In this document: positions 1-5,582 of the stretch, one piece after another | Layout: every line of letters begins with the position of its first letter | Numbering within the stretch: position 1 is the stretch's first letter | NCBI GenBank assembly: GCA_031277995.1 | Contig: JAITLH010000252.1 | Coordinates: forward strand, 1 to 5,582 | DNA: 5,582 bases | Direction of reading: 5' to 3' | Source of the DNA: Deltaproteobacteria bacterium | GTDB taxonomy: Bacteria > Desulfobacterota > Desulfarculia > Adiutricales > Adiutricaceae | The notes under the pieces: model-generated | Told to the model about the DNA's origin: nothing | Seen by the model: the letters and a program-made list of their open reading frames with translations, nothing else | Database searches by the model: none | Program-made: the position numbers and the translations under genes

Positions 1-155
1 CGCCCCCAATGGCCAAGCGTATCGTTATCATGGCCACCTGGGACGATTGGCGCCATTATACACCCAAAATTAAAATAATGACAGTTTTGTAAATGTCAAG
101 GGCCCAATAAAAAACCATAAAAAACCCGCCGGCCCCATTTTTCCCTTTCCCTGGC

Positions 156-188
156 CCCAAGGTCCCGGCCGGGCCCGGGACCTTTGGG
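156..188. repeat. GC-rich hairpin
   Basis: Ten bases at 159-168 (AAGGTCCCGG) are perfectly complementary to 175-184 (CCGGGACCTT), with a six-base loop. Three more pairs (156-158 with 186-188) follow after one bulged base at 185. No T-run follows on either strand, so it is not a classical terminator. It could be a structured RNA element or a protein-binding palindrome. Function unknown. Confidence 0.5.
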
Positions 189-355
189 CTAAGGGCCGCC
201 TGGGACAATTTTTCCGGGCGGGGCTTTTGGCCCCGGCCCAAACCATGGCCGTTTCCTTACCCCAGGGGACGGCCAAAGTAAAAAAATCCACCCCCTCCGC
301 GATTAAGGTCGATCACACTTTATGACATTTACCGCGACTAATAATCGCTTGATAT

Positions 356-379
356 AAATGCTAAACCGTGCTAGCATTT
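356..379. repeat. AT-rich dyad, operator- or terminator-like
   Basis: AAATGCTA at 356-363 is the exact reverse complement of TAGCATTT at 372-379, with an eight-base loop. The right arm runs into a short T-run (377-381), so a weak + strand terminator is possible. The left arm overlaps a TATAAA-like box at 353-358 that has no good -35 partner, so an operator is an alternative. The dyad is visible; its function is inferred. Confidence 0.3.
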
Positions 380-422
380 TTCAGCGCCTTGGGGCGATCT
401 TGAGCCCAAGTCAAACTTTAAT

Positions 423-457
423 GGTCCAATTCTTCTAGCCTAGGACCGGGTTTTTTT
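423..457 (+). terminator. possible weak intrinsic terminator
   Basis: GGTCC at 423-427 pairs with GGACC at 443-447 across a 15-base loop, then GGG and seven Ts (451-457). The short stem and large loop make it a weak terminator. A second small inverted repeat, CGGGT (447-451) with ACCCG (458-462) around six Ts, overlaps it. If real, it would end a transcript entering from the left. Confidence 0.25.
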
Positions 458-503
458 ACCCGCCCGCCCCACCGGCCAACCTAAACAAGCGACGACAGTC
501 CCA

Positions 504-525
504 TAGGCCCGCTCCATTGGGCCTA
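504..525. repeat. 7-bp hairpin
   Basis: TAGGCCC (504-510) and GGGCCTA (519-525) form a perfect seven-base stem with an eight-base loop. It is followed by an A-run, not a T-run, on the + strand, and no T-run follows in the minus-strand direction. It does not look like a terminator. Function unknown. Confidence 0.3.
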
Positions 526-595
526 AAAAAGTTAAATTTAACCAACGGGGCCATTAAATTTTCGTAAAAGTTTATGACAAAAAATACCCGCCCCA

Positions 596-612
596 AAAAC
601 CCCAAGGGTTTT
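596..612. terminator. compact hairpin with A/T-flanked stem, possible bidirectional terminator
   Basis: AAAACCC (596-602) pairs with GGGTTTT (606-612) around the three-base loop CAA. The A-tract before and T-tract after the GC core are the arrangement of a small bidirectional intrinsic terminator, although the T-run is only four bases. The same CCC-CAA-GGG core recurs in the hairpin between fliL and fliM. Confidence 0.3.
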
Positions 613-644
613 CGCGAGAAAGTTAGAAAAATTTTTAACGGGGC

Positions 645-678
645 GGGCCCCGGGGCCAAGAGCGCCCCGGCGGGGCCC
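645..678. repeat. very GC-rich bulged hairpin
   Basis: Bases 645-656 can pair with 664-678: GGGGC (652-656) with GCCCC (664-668), then CC with GG, then after a three-base bulge (671-673) five more G-C pairs. This gives about 12 G-C pairs around a seven-base loop. It lies about 20 bases before the -35 element of the TATAAT promoter candidate. No T-run follows. Function unknown. Confidence 0.3.
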
Positions 679-698
679 ACTCGCCCGCGGCGTTTTCC

Positions 699-727
699 TT
701 GTGGTTTAAGCGCGATTACGCTATAAT
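699..727 (+). promoter_or_regulatory. sigma-70-type promoter candidate (TTGTGG-17-TATAAT)
   Basis: A perfect TATAAT -10 box lies at 722-727 in an AT-rich stretch. Seventeen bases upstream is TTGTGG (699-704), which keeps the TTG of the -35 consensus. Transcription would start near 734, just before a 12-bp inverted repeat. No open reading frame of note follows within 400 bases, so the product would be either a non-coding RNA or a very long motA leader. The -10 and spacing are good, the -35 is poor. Confidence 0.4.
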
Positions 728-738
728 ACTAACATAAT

Positions 739-805
739 AATTCAAAGTTATGAGGATAGATTGTGATTTTATAGGTTGATTTTTAGCGTTATTTAACTTT
801 GAATT
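739..805. repeat. 12-bp perfect inverted repeat with 43-base spacer
   Basis: AATTCAAAGTTA at 739-750 is exactly reverse-complementary to TAACTTTGAATT at 794-805. Its left arm starts about 12 bases after the TATAAT box, so it would lie at the 5' end of that transcript and could close a long stem-loop. It could instead be a pair of operator half-sites. Twelve perfect bases is notable even in AT-rich DNA. Confidence 0.4.
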
Positions 806-840
806 TTATTTTGCTTTTTTATGGCTTGATTTTTGCGATA

Positions 841-892
841 AAGCGATTTTTTAGGGGCGATAGGTCGCTTCGGAGGGTTTTTTTATTTTTTT
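841..892 (+). terminator. possible terminator: hairpin then long T-tracts
   Basis: AAGCGA (841-846) can pair with TCGCTT (865-870). A competing smaller hairpin is GCGA (857-860) with TCGC (865-868) around TAGG. After CGGAGGG come two seven-T runs, 878-884 and 886-892, separated by one A. The seven-base gap between stem and T-run is longer than usual, so termination is plausible rather than clear. It would end a transcript of about 150 bases from the TATAAT promoter. Confidence 0.25.
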
Positions 893-1011
893 GGGCGGTT
901 TTTGGGGGTTAAACGAAACGGGCACGGCCCGAGCGGAAACGACCGGGGCCTTGGGAGCGGGGCTAGGCTTACCGTTATGGTTTTTTAAAATCGCCTCAAG
1001 CCCAATGGAAG

Positions 1012-1025
1012 AAAGAAATTTCTTT
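1012..1025. promoter_or_regulatory. 14-bp perfect palindrome upstream of the motA promoter
   Basis: AAAGAAATTTCTTT reads identically on both strands with no spacer. It is centred about 33 bases upstream of the sigma-28-like -35 element and about 60 bases before the predicted start site, a common place for an activator or repressor to bind. No known operator is recognised and the sequence is simple A/T-rich, so chance is possible. Confidence 0.3.
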
Positions 1026-1044
1026 TAAACTAACATTTATGGCC

Positions 1045-1071
1045 ATACGTTTGACGGTCGCTATCCGATAA
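1045..1071 (+). promoter_or_regulatory. sigma-28 (FliA)-like flagellar promoter for motA operon
   Basis: TCCGATAA at 1064-1071 matches seven of eight bases of the sigma-28 -10 element GCCGATAA. Eleven bases upstream, ATACGTTT at 1045-1052 matches five of eight bases of TAAAGTTT. Mot and chemotaxis genes are classical sigma-28 targets, so the location fits. Transcription would begin near 1078, giving a leader of about 160 bases. An overlapping sigma-70 alternative is TTGACG (1051-1056), 16 bases, TTTAAG (1073-1078). I saw no sigma-54 GG-N10-GC site here. Confidence 0.45.
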
Positions 1072-1169
1072 ATTTAAGCTTGTTGCGCTTTTTTAACGAT
1101 CCCGGTGGTTTAAATTTCGATATTGTTTTCAAAGCTAAGAGAATTCTAAAATTAGGCACATAATTTGCT

Positions 1170-1224
1170 AGAGATTTTCATGGGAGCTTCAAGGGACAAA
1201 TCTCTTCCCAAGTCTCGGAGCTAA
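1170..1224 (+). promoter_or_regulatory. motA leader: 8-bp inverted repeat and 14-codon upstream frame
   Basis: AGAGATTT (1170-1177) and AAATCTCT (1198-1205) are perfect inverted repeats 20 bases apart. Within the loop an ATG at 1180 opens a 14-codon frame (MGASRDKSLPKSRS) that stops at 1222-1224, 15 bases before the motA ATG. The ATG has no clear Shine-Dalgarno sequence. It may be a leader peptide or structured leader affecting motA translation, or chance. Confidence 0.2.
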
Positions 1225-1239
1225 AACTAAGGTGGACCC

Positions 1240-2004
1240 ATGGATGTCGCGACCATAATCGGTATTTTGTCATCGGTAGGCTTACTGGTCATTTCCATCA
1301 ACATGGGCGTGGGGATCATGGCCTTTTTGGACATGCCCTCGCTCTTGATTGTCGTTGGTGGGACGGCCTGCGCCACCATGATTAACTATCCCCTGAGGGA
1401 TTGCTTAAATACTCTATCAATTTTAAAAAACGCCTTCGTCACGCGGTCGGTTACCGTAAACGACATAATAACCGGGTTTATCACGTTTTCGGCCAAGGCT
1501 CGCAAGGAGGGCTTACTGTCGCTTGAAAACGACATCGCCGACGTTAGCGACGACTTTTTGCAAAAAGGCCTGCAGCTAACCGTGGACGGCCTGGAGCCGC
1601 AGGCCATCGTGGAGATATTGGAAACGGAGATCTCCTTCCAGGAATCCAGGCACCGATTGGGGGCCGACATCTTCCAGGCCATGGGGGCCTTCGCCCCGGC
1701 CTTTGGCATGTTGGGGACCTTGATCGGCCTTATTTCCATGCTGCAGCAAATGGACGATCCCTCGGCCATCGGCCCGGCCATGAGCGTGGCCTTGGTCACG
1801 ACCTTTTACGGGGCCATTTTGGCCAACGTGGTTTTTAACCCCATCTCGGGCAAGTTGCGGGCCCGCTCCCGGGCCGAGACCATGGTCAAAGAGCTTATCG
1901 TCCAGGGCATATTGGCCCTGTGCCGGGGCGACAACCCCCGCATAATCGAGCAAAAACTCCACGCCTTCATCCCGCCCTCGGCGCGCATATCGGCCTTCCG
2001 TTAA
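1240..2004 (+). CDS. motA: flagellar motor stator protein MotA
   Basis: MotA is the inner-membrane stator subunit that, with MotB, forms the ion channel converting ion flow into flagellar rotation. The 254-residue product is the length of the short PomA/LafT-type MotA group. Four membrane segments lie near residues 4-20, 32-50, 146-168 and 179-200. The cytoplasmic loop holds ARKEGLLSLE, whose R88 and E96 correspond to the charged residues (E. coli R90/E98) that contact FliG. The TM3 signature GAFAPAFGMLGTLIGLI contains P153, equivalent to E. coli P173, and TM4 has VALVTTFYGAILAN. T160 and T187/T188 resemble polar channel residues of sodium-type PomA, but ion choice cannot be settled from this. 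The start follows AAGGTGG (1229-1235). It is the first gene of the operon, behind a sigma-28-like promoter, and its stop codon sits in a hairpin loop. Confidence 0.95.
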   Translation: MDVATIIGILSSVGLLVISINMGVGIMAFLDMPSLLIVVGGTACATMINYPLRDCLNTLSILKNAFVTRSVTVNDIITGFITFSAKARKEGLLSLENDIADVSDDFLQKGLQLTVDGLEPQAIVEILETEISFQESRHRLGADIFQAMGAFAPAFGMLGTLIGLISMLQQMDDPSAIGPAMSVALVTTFYGAILANVVFNPISGKLRARSRAETMVKELIVQGILALCRGDNPRIIEQKLHAFIPPSARISAFR

Positions 2005-2014
2005 GCGGAAGGCC
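1992..2014 (+). promoter_or_regulatory. hairpin enclosing the motA stop codon
   Basis: GGCCTTCCG (1992-2000) and CGGAAGGCC (2006-2014) form a perfect nine-base stem with loop TTAAG, which contains the motA TAA (2002-2004). No T-run follows, so it is probably not an intrinsic terminator. A stem here could stabilise or process the upstream mRNA, or slow ribosomes before the next gene, and so help set the MotA excess over MotB (known stators contain five MotA to two MotB). The structure is visible; the role is inferred. Confidence 0.5.
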
Positions 2015-2061
2015 CATCTAGCCCCGAGTTTAAGCCCAGCGCTTTTACCAAGGTAAGGACC

Positions 2062-2877
2062 ATGGCCAGACCCAAACTTGAGCCGACGCCCATACAGGAC
2101 AGCACCATGGTGCTCTTTACCTCTATAGTCTTGATCATCTTGACTTTTTTTATCATGATGACGGCCAAGGCCAATTACGACGAGGTCAAGCACGGAAAGG
2201 TCGTGGAATCGATTTACAATACCTTTGGCCTCATGAGCGGCGGCTACGCGGCCATAGGATCGGAGACGGGCCTATCGACCAATCTCGCTTCCCTAGGCGA
2301 CCCCGACGCCCGGGTGGTTATCGCCGAGCCCGAGATGGCCAGAATAAGGGCCCTTTTGGCCCCGGATCTCTCGGACGGCGAGGCCAGAATCATACACAAC
2401 AAGGGCCAGAGGGTCATTTCCCTTTCGGCCGATTTGCTTTTTGGCAAAGACTCAACGGAGCTAAGCGAAAGGGCCCAGGAGACCCTACTGGCCTTTAGCC
2501 GAATCATGCGGGAGGTTAGGATCCCCATCTACGTCGAGGGCCACACCGACAGTCTCCCCCCGGGCCTTGAAGGCCTGGACAACTGGGACATTTCGACCGA
2601 CCGGGCCCTGGCCGTTTTGGATTATTTCGTCTCCGTGGGCCAGATGGACAAAAGTATCCTGGCCGCCTACGGTTACGCCGGCTTTAAACCGATGGTCGCC
2701 AATAACTCGCCTTCCAATCGGGCCAAAAATAACCGGGTCGATCTGATCCTCGATTTTGACGCCGCCCGGGCCGCCGATCTAAAAAACCTCCAGCAACTAG
2801 AGCGCAGCTTCGAGTTTGAGGGTTTCGAGTTCGTCCTCCCGGCCTTGCCTAGCCAAGACGAGAGCGAGGTTTACTGA
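2062..2877 (+). CDS. MotB-like OmpA-family motor protein, channel Asp missing
   Basis: This is a 271-residue MotB-type protein: a short cytoplasmic N-terminus, one membrane helix at about 15-36, a periplasmic linker, an OmpA/MotB peptidoglycan-binding domain at about 115-233, and an acidic tail ending DESEVY. The peptidoglycan-binding signature is intact: VEGHTD (D163), NWDISTDRA (R181), GYAGFKPMVANNSPSNRAKNNRVDL. By contrast the membrane helix, LFTSIVLIILTFFIMM, has Ser21 or Thr20 where MotB carries the ion-binding Asp (E. coli D32). The only nearby acidic residue is D13, before the helix. The usual W...D motif is absent. It should therefore anchor to the cell wall but not conduct ions alone. 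The ATG at 2062 follows two AAGG boxes (2050-2053 and 2055-2058). It lies 57 bases after motA, and its stop overlaps the ATG of a small frame. A partner of the second MotB is the likeliest role. Confidence 0.85.
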   Translation: MARPKLEPTPIQDSTMVLFTSIVLIILTFFIMMTAKANYDEVKHGKVVESIYNTFGLMSGGYAAIGSETGLSTNLASLGDPDARVVIAEPEMARIRALLAPDLSDGEARIIHNKGQRVISLSADLLFGKDSTELSERAQETLLAFSRIMREVRIPIYVEGHTDSLPPGLEGLDNWDISTDRALAVLDYFVSVGQMDKSILAAYGYAGFKPMVANNSPSNRAKNNRVDLILDFDAARAADLKNLQQLERSFEFEGFEFVLPALPSQDESEVY

Positions 2878-3011
2878 TGGGCCGGAACTTTCCCATAACG
2901 GGTCCCCCGCCAAAATTCGCGGCCGCCATGGCCCCGGCCATGGCCCCGGCCATTGGAGTGGCGCCAAACGCCGCGCCGTTTGGCGAGGTTTTGGGGGGCG
3001 GCCATGGCTAG
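2877..3011 (+). CDS. possible 44-residue coupling ORF or small protein
   Basis: The ATG at 2877-2879 shares a base with the TGA stop of the preceding gene, and GAGG (2866-2869) lies seven bases upstream, a good ribosome site. The frame reads 44 codons and stops at TAG 3009-3011, just inside the second motB gene, whose ATG is at 3004. Ribosomes could thus pass from one motB gene to the next without a gap. The peptide is rich in Ala, Pro and Gly (FAAAMAPAMAPAIGVAP in its middle), with no recognised domain; its centre comes from a 12-bp tandem repeat. It may be only a translational-coupling relay, or a chance opening in GC-rich spacer DNA. Confidence 0.3.
   Translation: MGRNFPITGPPPKFAAAMAPAMAPAIGVAPNAAPFGEVLGGGHG
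2926..2949. repeat. 12-bp tandem repeat
   Basis: CCATGGCCCCGG occurs twice in exact tandem (2926-2937, 2938-2949), followed by a partial third copy starting CCATTGG. It lies in the spacer between the two motB genes, and in the small frame through this region encodes repeated Ala-Met-Ala-Pro. Repeats like this can change copy number by slippage; multiples of 12 bases would keep that frame open. Confidence 0.5.
2962..2985 (+). promoter_or_regulatory. hairpin just before the second motB start
   Basis: CGCCAAACG (2962-2970) and CGTTTGGCG (2977-2985) form a perfect nine-base stem with a six-base GC-rich loop. It ends 18 bases before the ATG at 3004, close to the GAGG and GGGGGG that could serve as ribosome site. 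A four-T run (2989-2992) follows, weak for termination. It may limit translation or transcript passage into the second motB; ribosomes reading the small frame would open it. Confidence 0.4.
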
Positions 3012-3777
3012 GAAACCGCAGCCGCCCCATAAGGGCCTGGATCCGACCGGCTGGATGCTAACCTTTTCGGACATGGTCACCTTGCTTTTGACCTTTTTCG
3101 TCATGATTATCTCGATTACCACAATTGAGCCGGGTAACCTAACCGAGATCGATGACGAATCGTCAAAGGCGCCCCTGGTTTCCGTCCCCACCGGGCCGGG
3201 CGCGCTGGGTTTTTCCAACCCGGCGCTTATCTCGAGCTTGGTGGCCTTACTGGAAAAGCTAGACGATTTGCCGCCCGACATCAGTCTCGACCAAGAGGAA
3301 ATAAAGGCGGCCTTGTTTCAGCTAGATCCCGTCGACACCCCCGACTACCAAAGGTTGGAGCGGGAGGTGTCCGATTCCGTGTCCATTTTCAAAGACGAGC
3401 GGGGCATGGTCATTAGGTGGGACAAATCGATACTTTTTCCCGAGGGTTCGGCCATCCTAAGGGGGGAGAACATGGTTCTCTTAAATAGGCTGGTCGAATT
3501 ACTCAATTCGTTAACCTTACCCGTAAGCGTGGACAGCTTTACCAATCCCATGTCGGAACTGGAAGGCGGCGATTCGACCATGGCTTACAAGCTCTCGACG
3601 AGGCGCTCAAAGGTGGTCCTGGAATACTTCGCTTCCCTGGGCCTTCCCGAAAACCGCCTCAGGCTGGGATCTTTTGGCGGCTCCAAGCCATTGACCGACG
3701 ATCCGGCCAAGGGGGGCGAAAACGCCCGCTTGGAGATAGTCATCTACACGCCCGCCAAATCTTCCTGGAAAGGATAA
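3004..3777 (+). CDS. motB: flagellar motor stator protein MotB, peptidoglycan-binding site altered
   Basis: This 257-residue protein has the classical MotB N-terminus: GWMLTFSDMVTLLLTFFVMIIS at 16-37, with D23 at the position of the ion-binding Asp (E. coli D32). A long linker precedes an OmpA-like domain at about 130-250. That domain is degenerate at the peptidoglycan site: the family's GHTD is SFTN (178-181), so the Asp is Asn181, while the following Arg is kept in KLSTRRS (R201). ENARLEIVI closes the domain. It should conduct ions with MotA but may bind cell wall poorly. I chose the ATG at 3004 because MARKPQPP fits MotB N-termini. A TTG at 2953 would add 17 residues but has no ribosome site and reads through the hairpin. 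Only seven bases separate its stop from fliL. Confidence 0.88.
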   Translation: MARKPQPPHKGLDPTGWMLTFSDMVTLLLTFFVMIISITTIEPGNLTEIDDESSKAPLVSVPTGPGALGFSNPALISSLVALLEKLDDLPPDISLDQEEIKAALFQLDPVDTPDYQRLEREVSDSVSIFKDERGMVIRWDKSILFPEGSAILRGENMVLLNRLVELLNSLTLPVSVDSFTNPMSELEGGDSTMAYKLSTRRSKVVLEYFASLGLPENRLRLGSFGGSKPLTDDPAKGGENARLEIVIYTPAKSSWKG

Positions 3778-3784
3778 GTTCGAA

Positions 3785-4450
3785 ATGGCTGAGAAAAAAA
3801 CCAAAGAAGCTAAAAAGCCCGCCCCGGAAATGGAAAAGCCCACGGCCCCGGCGGCCGAAGCGCCCGCCCCGGCCAAGGGCGGCTTTAGTTTGAAACTAAT
3901 CGTCATCGTTCTCGCGGCCATGGTCGTGGGCGGCGGCGGGGCCTTCGTGGCCATGAAATTTCTGGGCGGGTCCCAAACCGAGCAGGCCCAAATCCCCGCC
4001 GACGAGTTTTCCGAAACCGTGACCACCGCGGTCGAAACCGAGGAACCAATCGTGGCCCCCACCAAAGGCGAGGCCCCGGCCCCGGCCGAGGGCGGCGGCG
4101 GTCACGGCGCCCCGGCCGCCGAAGGCGGCGAGGGCGCGGCCATCGTGGGCCCGCAAATCGTGAACCTGGAACCCTTTACCACGAATTTAAACGACGGCAC
4201 GGGCCGGAGCTTTTTGAAGGTCAGCATGGGCCTGGAAGTAAGCGATCAGGGCGCGGCGGACGAACTCAAAAGGGTTTTGCCCAATATTACCGACCGGATC
4301 CTGATGCTCCTTTCTTCCCAAACCAAGGAGTCGATACTGACCATGGACGGAAAAGAGCGCCTAAGGAGCCAGATCCTAAGGGAAGCCAACACTTTCATGA
4401 CCGCGCATAAAATTAACCGCGTGGTCTATTCCCAGTTTATCGTCCAGTGA
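3785..4450 (+). CDS. fliL: flagellar basal body-associated protein FliL
   Basis: FliL is a single-pass inner-membrane protein whose periplasmic domain surrounds or supports the stator and helps torque and stator engagement. The 221-residue product has a Lys/Glu/Pro/Ala-rich cytoplasmic N-terminus (1-33), a membrane helix at about 36-60, a low-complexity Ala/Pro/Gly/Glu linker (about 90-120), and the FliL domain from about 121: IVNLEPFTTNLND, RSFLKVSMGLEV, LRSQILREANTFM and the typical ending INRVVYSQFIVQ. The linker makes it longer than compact FliL proteins of about 150-180 residues. GGAAAGGA (3767-3774) lies ten bases before the ATG and overlaps the end of motB, suggesting coupled translation. 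Placement directly after the stator genes fits its role. A terminator-like hairpin follows. Confidence 0.93.
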   Translation: MAEKKTKEAKKPAPEMEKPTAPAAEAPAPAKGGFSLKLIVIVLAAMVVGGGGAFVAMKFLGGSQTEQAQIPADEFSETVTTAVETEEPIVAPTKGEAPAPAEGGGGHGAPAAEGGEGAAIVGPQIVNLEPFTTNLNDGTGRSFLKVSMGLEVSDQGAADELKRVLPNITDRILMLLSSQTKESILTMDGKERLRSQILREANTFMTAHKINRVVYSQFIVQ

Positions 4451-4462
4451 AAAAAGCCCAGC

Positions 4463-4493
4463 CCCGGGCCCCAAGGGCCCGGGATTGGTTTTT
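4463..4493 (+). terminator. terminator-like hairpin between fliL and fliM
   Basis: CCCGGGCCC (4463-4471) and GGGCCCGGG (4475-4483) form a perfect all-G/C nine-base stem with loop CAA, followed after five bases by five Ts (4489-4493). Upstream As (4451-4455) can pair with those Ts with small bulges, giving a longer stem. It begins 12 bases after the fliL stop. Since fliM continues 23 bases later on the same strand, it may be a partial terminator that lowers fliM expression, or an mRNA-stabilising 3' structure for motA-fliL. Confidence 0.5.
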
Positions 4494-4516
4494 AGAACTT
4501 AACCCACGGTGCTTTT

Positions 4517-5506
4517 ATGGCCAAAATATTGACCCAAGACGAGGTCGACGCCCTTCTTAAGGGCATGGGCGGCGGCGAGGTCGAAACCGAAACCGACCAA
4601 AACAGCGACGAGACGGGCATAACCCGCTACGATCTGACCAACCAGGATCGCATCATCCGGGGCCGCATGCCGACCCTGGAGATCATTAACGATCGGTTCG
4701 CCAGGTTTTTTCGCCAAACCATGTCCACGGCCCTAAGAAAGGTCATAGACATTTCGGCCTTTTCCATCGACATGATTAAGTTTGGGGAGTTTATGCGGGC
4801 CCTTCCCGTCCCCACCAGTTTGCATATCTTCAAGGCCGAACCCCTAAGGGGCCACGCCATCATCGTCATCGAGACCAAGCTCGTTTTTAACCTGGTCGAT
4901 AGTTTTTTTGGCGGGAGCGGGCGCGGCTACATCAAGGTCGAGGGCCGCGATTTTACCCCCATCGAATCGAGGCTAATCGTAAAGGTCATCAAAATGGCCT
5001 TGGAGGACCTGGAGAAAGCTTGGAACCCCGTCCATCCACTGACCCTAAGCTACGTTCGGGGGGAGACCAATCCCCAGTTCGCTTCCGTGGTGGCCCCGAC
5101 CGAGGTGGTTTTGGTGGTTAAGTTTGAGGTCGAATTGGAGCAGACCGTGGGAACGCTCATTATCTGCTTACCCTACTCGACCATCGAGCCCATCCGCTCA
5201 AAACTCTACGCCGGTTTCCAAAGCGATCAACTGGAAGTGGACACGGCCTGGATTAACCGCTTCATCGAGAGGGTTCGGGAGGCCGAGGTTAACTTAAAGG
5301 TCGATTTGGGCCGGGCCCGCATCACCACCGAAGAGCTAATGAACCTAACCGAGGGCGACATCATCATGCTTAACCACGACGTCAAGGAACCCCTGGACGT
5401 CTCGGTCGAGGGCGTCCCCAAGTTTAAGGTTTTCATCGGAACGTCCAGGGGCCAAAAGGCCGTCCGCATCGTCTCCGACATCGCCCCCAGAATCTGGGAA
5501 GAATAA
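4517..5506 (+). CDS. fliM: flagellar motor switch protein FliM
   Basis: FliM is a C-ring protein that binds phospho-CheY and, with FliG and FliN, switches rotation direction. The 329-residue length is normal. The N-terminal CheY-binding peptide is clear: ILTQDEVDALL (4-14), followed by a flexible acidic linker (about 20-33). The CheC-like middle domain (about 40-230) begins RYDLTNQDRIIRGRMPTLEIINDRFA and carries the GGSG motif (132-135), part of the FliG-binding region. The C-terminal SpoA/FliN-like domain (about 245-325) includes DLGRARITTEELMNLTEGDIIML and ends FIGTSRGQKAVRI. The start places the CheY peptide at the N-terminus as in the family, although the upstream ribosome site is weak (GGTG at 4508-4511). 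It lies 66 bases after fliL across a terminator-like hairpin. FliN would be expected downstream but is not in the window. Confidence 0.97.
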   Translation: MAKILTQDEVDALLKGMGGGEVETETDQNSDETGITRYDLTNQDRIIRGRMPTLEIINDRFARFFRQTMSTALRKVIDISAFSIDMIKFGEFMRALPVPTSLHIFKAEPLRGHAIIVIETKLVFNLVDSFFGGSGRGYIKVEGRDFTPIESRLIVKVIKMALEDLEKAWNPVHPLTLSYVRGETNPQFASVVAPTEVVLVVKFEVELEQTVGTLIICLPYSTIEPIRSKLYAGFQSDQLEVDTAWINRFIERVREAEVNLKVDLGRARITTEELMNLTEGDIIMLNHDVKEPLDVSVEGVPKFKVFIGTSRGQKAVRIVSDIAPRIWEE

Positions 5507-5525
5507 GCCCAACGAGTTCGCTTAG

Positions 5526-5582
5526 CCCCAAACCAATAGGCCGCCCTCGCGGCCCCAAACCAAAAGGCCGCCCGCGCGGCCC
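5526..5582. repeat. 27-bp tandem repeat carrying a GGCCGC/GCGGCC hairpin, runs off the edge
   Basis: Two copies of a 27-base unit (5526-5552 and 5553-5579) differ at two positions (5537/5564 T to A, 5547/5574 T to G), and the last three bases of the window match the start of a third. Each begins CCCCAAACCAA and contains GGCCGC, a four-base spacer and GCGGCC, forming a six-base G/C stem (arms at 5539-5544/5549-5554 and 5566-5571/5576-5581). They start 19 bases after the fliM stop. No T-run follows, so they are not plain terminators. They resemble short palindromic intergenic repeats; the array length is unknown. Confidence 0.6.

Larger units (their letters stand above)
1..698. other. gene-free upstream region, GC-block/AT-block mosaic
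   Basis: I see no credible protein-coding gene here. The reading frames on the minus strand at 70-291 and 456-680 encode low-complexity Gly/Pro/Ala-rich or Phe-rich sequence without recognisable motifs, and look like chance openings in GC-rich DNA. GC-rich blocks (about 125-245, 440-520 and 640-700) alternate with AT-rich ones and contain most of the inverted repeats listed separately. A frame open from the left edge to a stop at 90-92 could be the tail of an upstream gene, but is too short to judge. The region may be a spacer between transcription units, or a decayed gene. Confidence 0.55.

Overview
This window carries the start and middle of a flagellar motor and switch operon, all on the + strand: motA, a MotB-like OmpA-family gene, a second motB-type gene, fliL and fliM. 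It is chromosomal DNA from a motile, diderm bacterium, because both MotB-type proteins have a periplasmic OmpA/peptidoglycan-binding fold. From memory, unchecked, motA followed by two OmpA/MotB genes and then fliL and a switch gene resembles flagellar loci of Desulfovibrio and other Desulfobacterota (former Deltaproteobacteria). I infer that group with moderate confidence. Coding DNA is fairly GC-rich (Ala mostly GCC, Gly mostly GGC), but AGG, CTA and TTA codons are common.

Layout. Bases 1-1239 hold no convincing gene. They are a mosaic of GC-rich blocks full of inverted repeats and AT-rich blocks. Two promoter candidates stand out: a perfect TATAAT box at 722-727, followed by a 12-bp inverted repeat and a T-rich tract, and a sigma-28-like promoter at 1045-1071, about 160 bases before motA. 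The operon runs from 1240 to 5506. Short spacers separate the genes, and several contain strong hairpins: one places the motA stop codon in its loop, one lies just before the second motB, and one terminator-like hairpin sits between fliL and fliM. The window ends in a 27-bp hairpin-bearing tandem repeat that runs off the edge.

How the genes work together. MotA and MotB form the ion-driven stator, which pushes on the rotor. FliL is a stator-associated membrane protein. FliM is the switch protein that binds phospho-CheY and sets rotation direction.

The most interesting point is that the two MotB-type proteins have complementary defects. The first keeps the peptidoglycan-binding signature (GHTD...STDRA) but has no acidic residue at the ion-channel position of its membrane helix. 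The second keeps the channel aspartate (FSD, D23) but has lost the peptidoglycan-binding aspartate (GHTD replaced by SFTN). This suggests a mixed stator in which one partner anchors and the other conducts. Between them a 44-codon reading frame overlaps the stop of the first gene and the start of the second, and may be a translational-coupling relay or a small protein.
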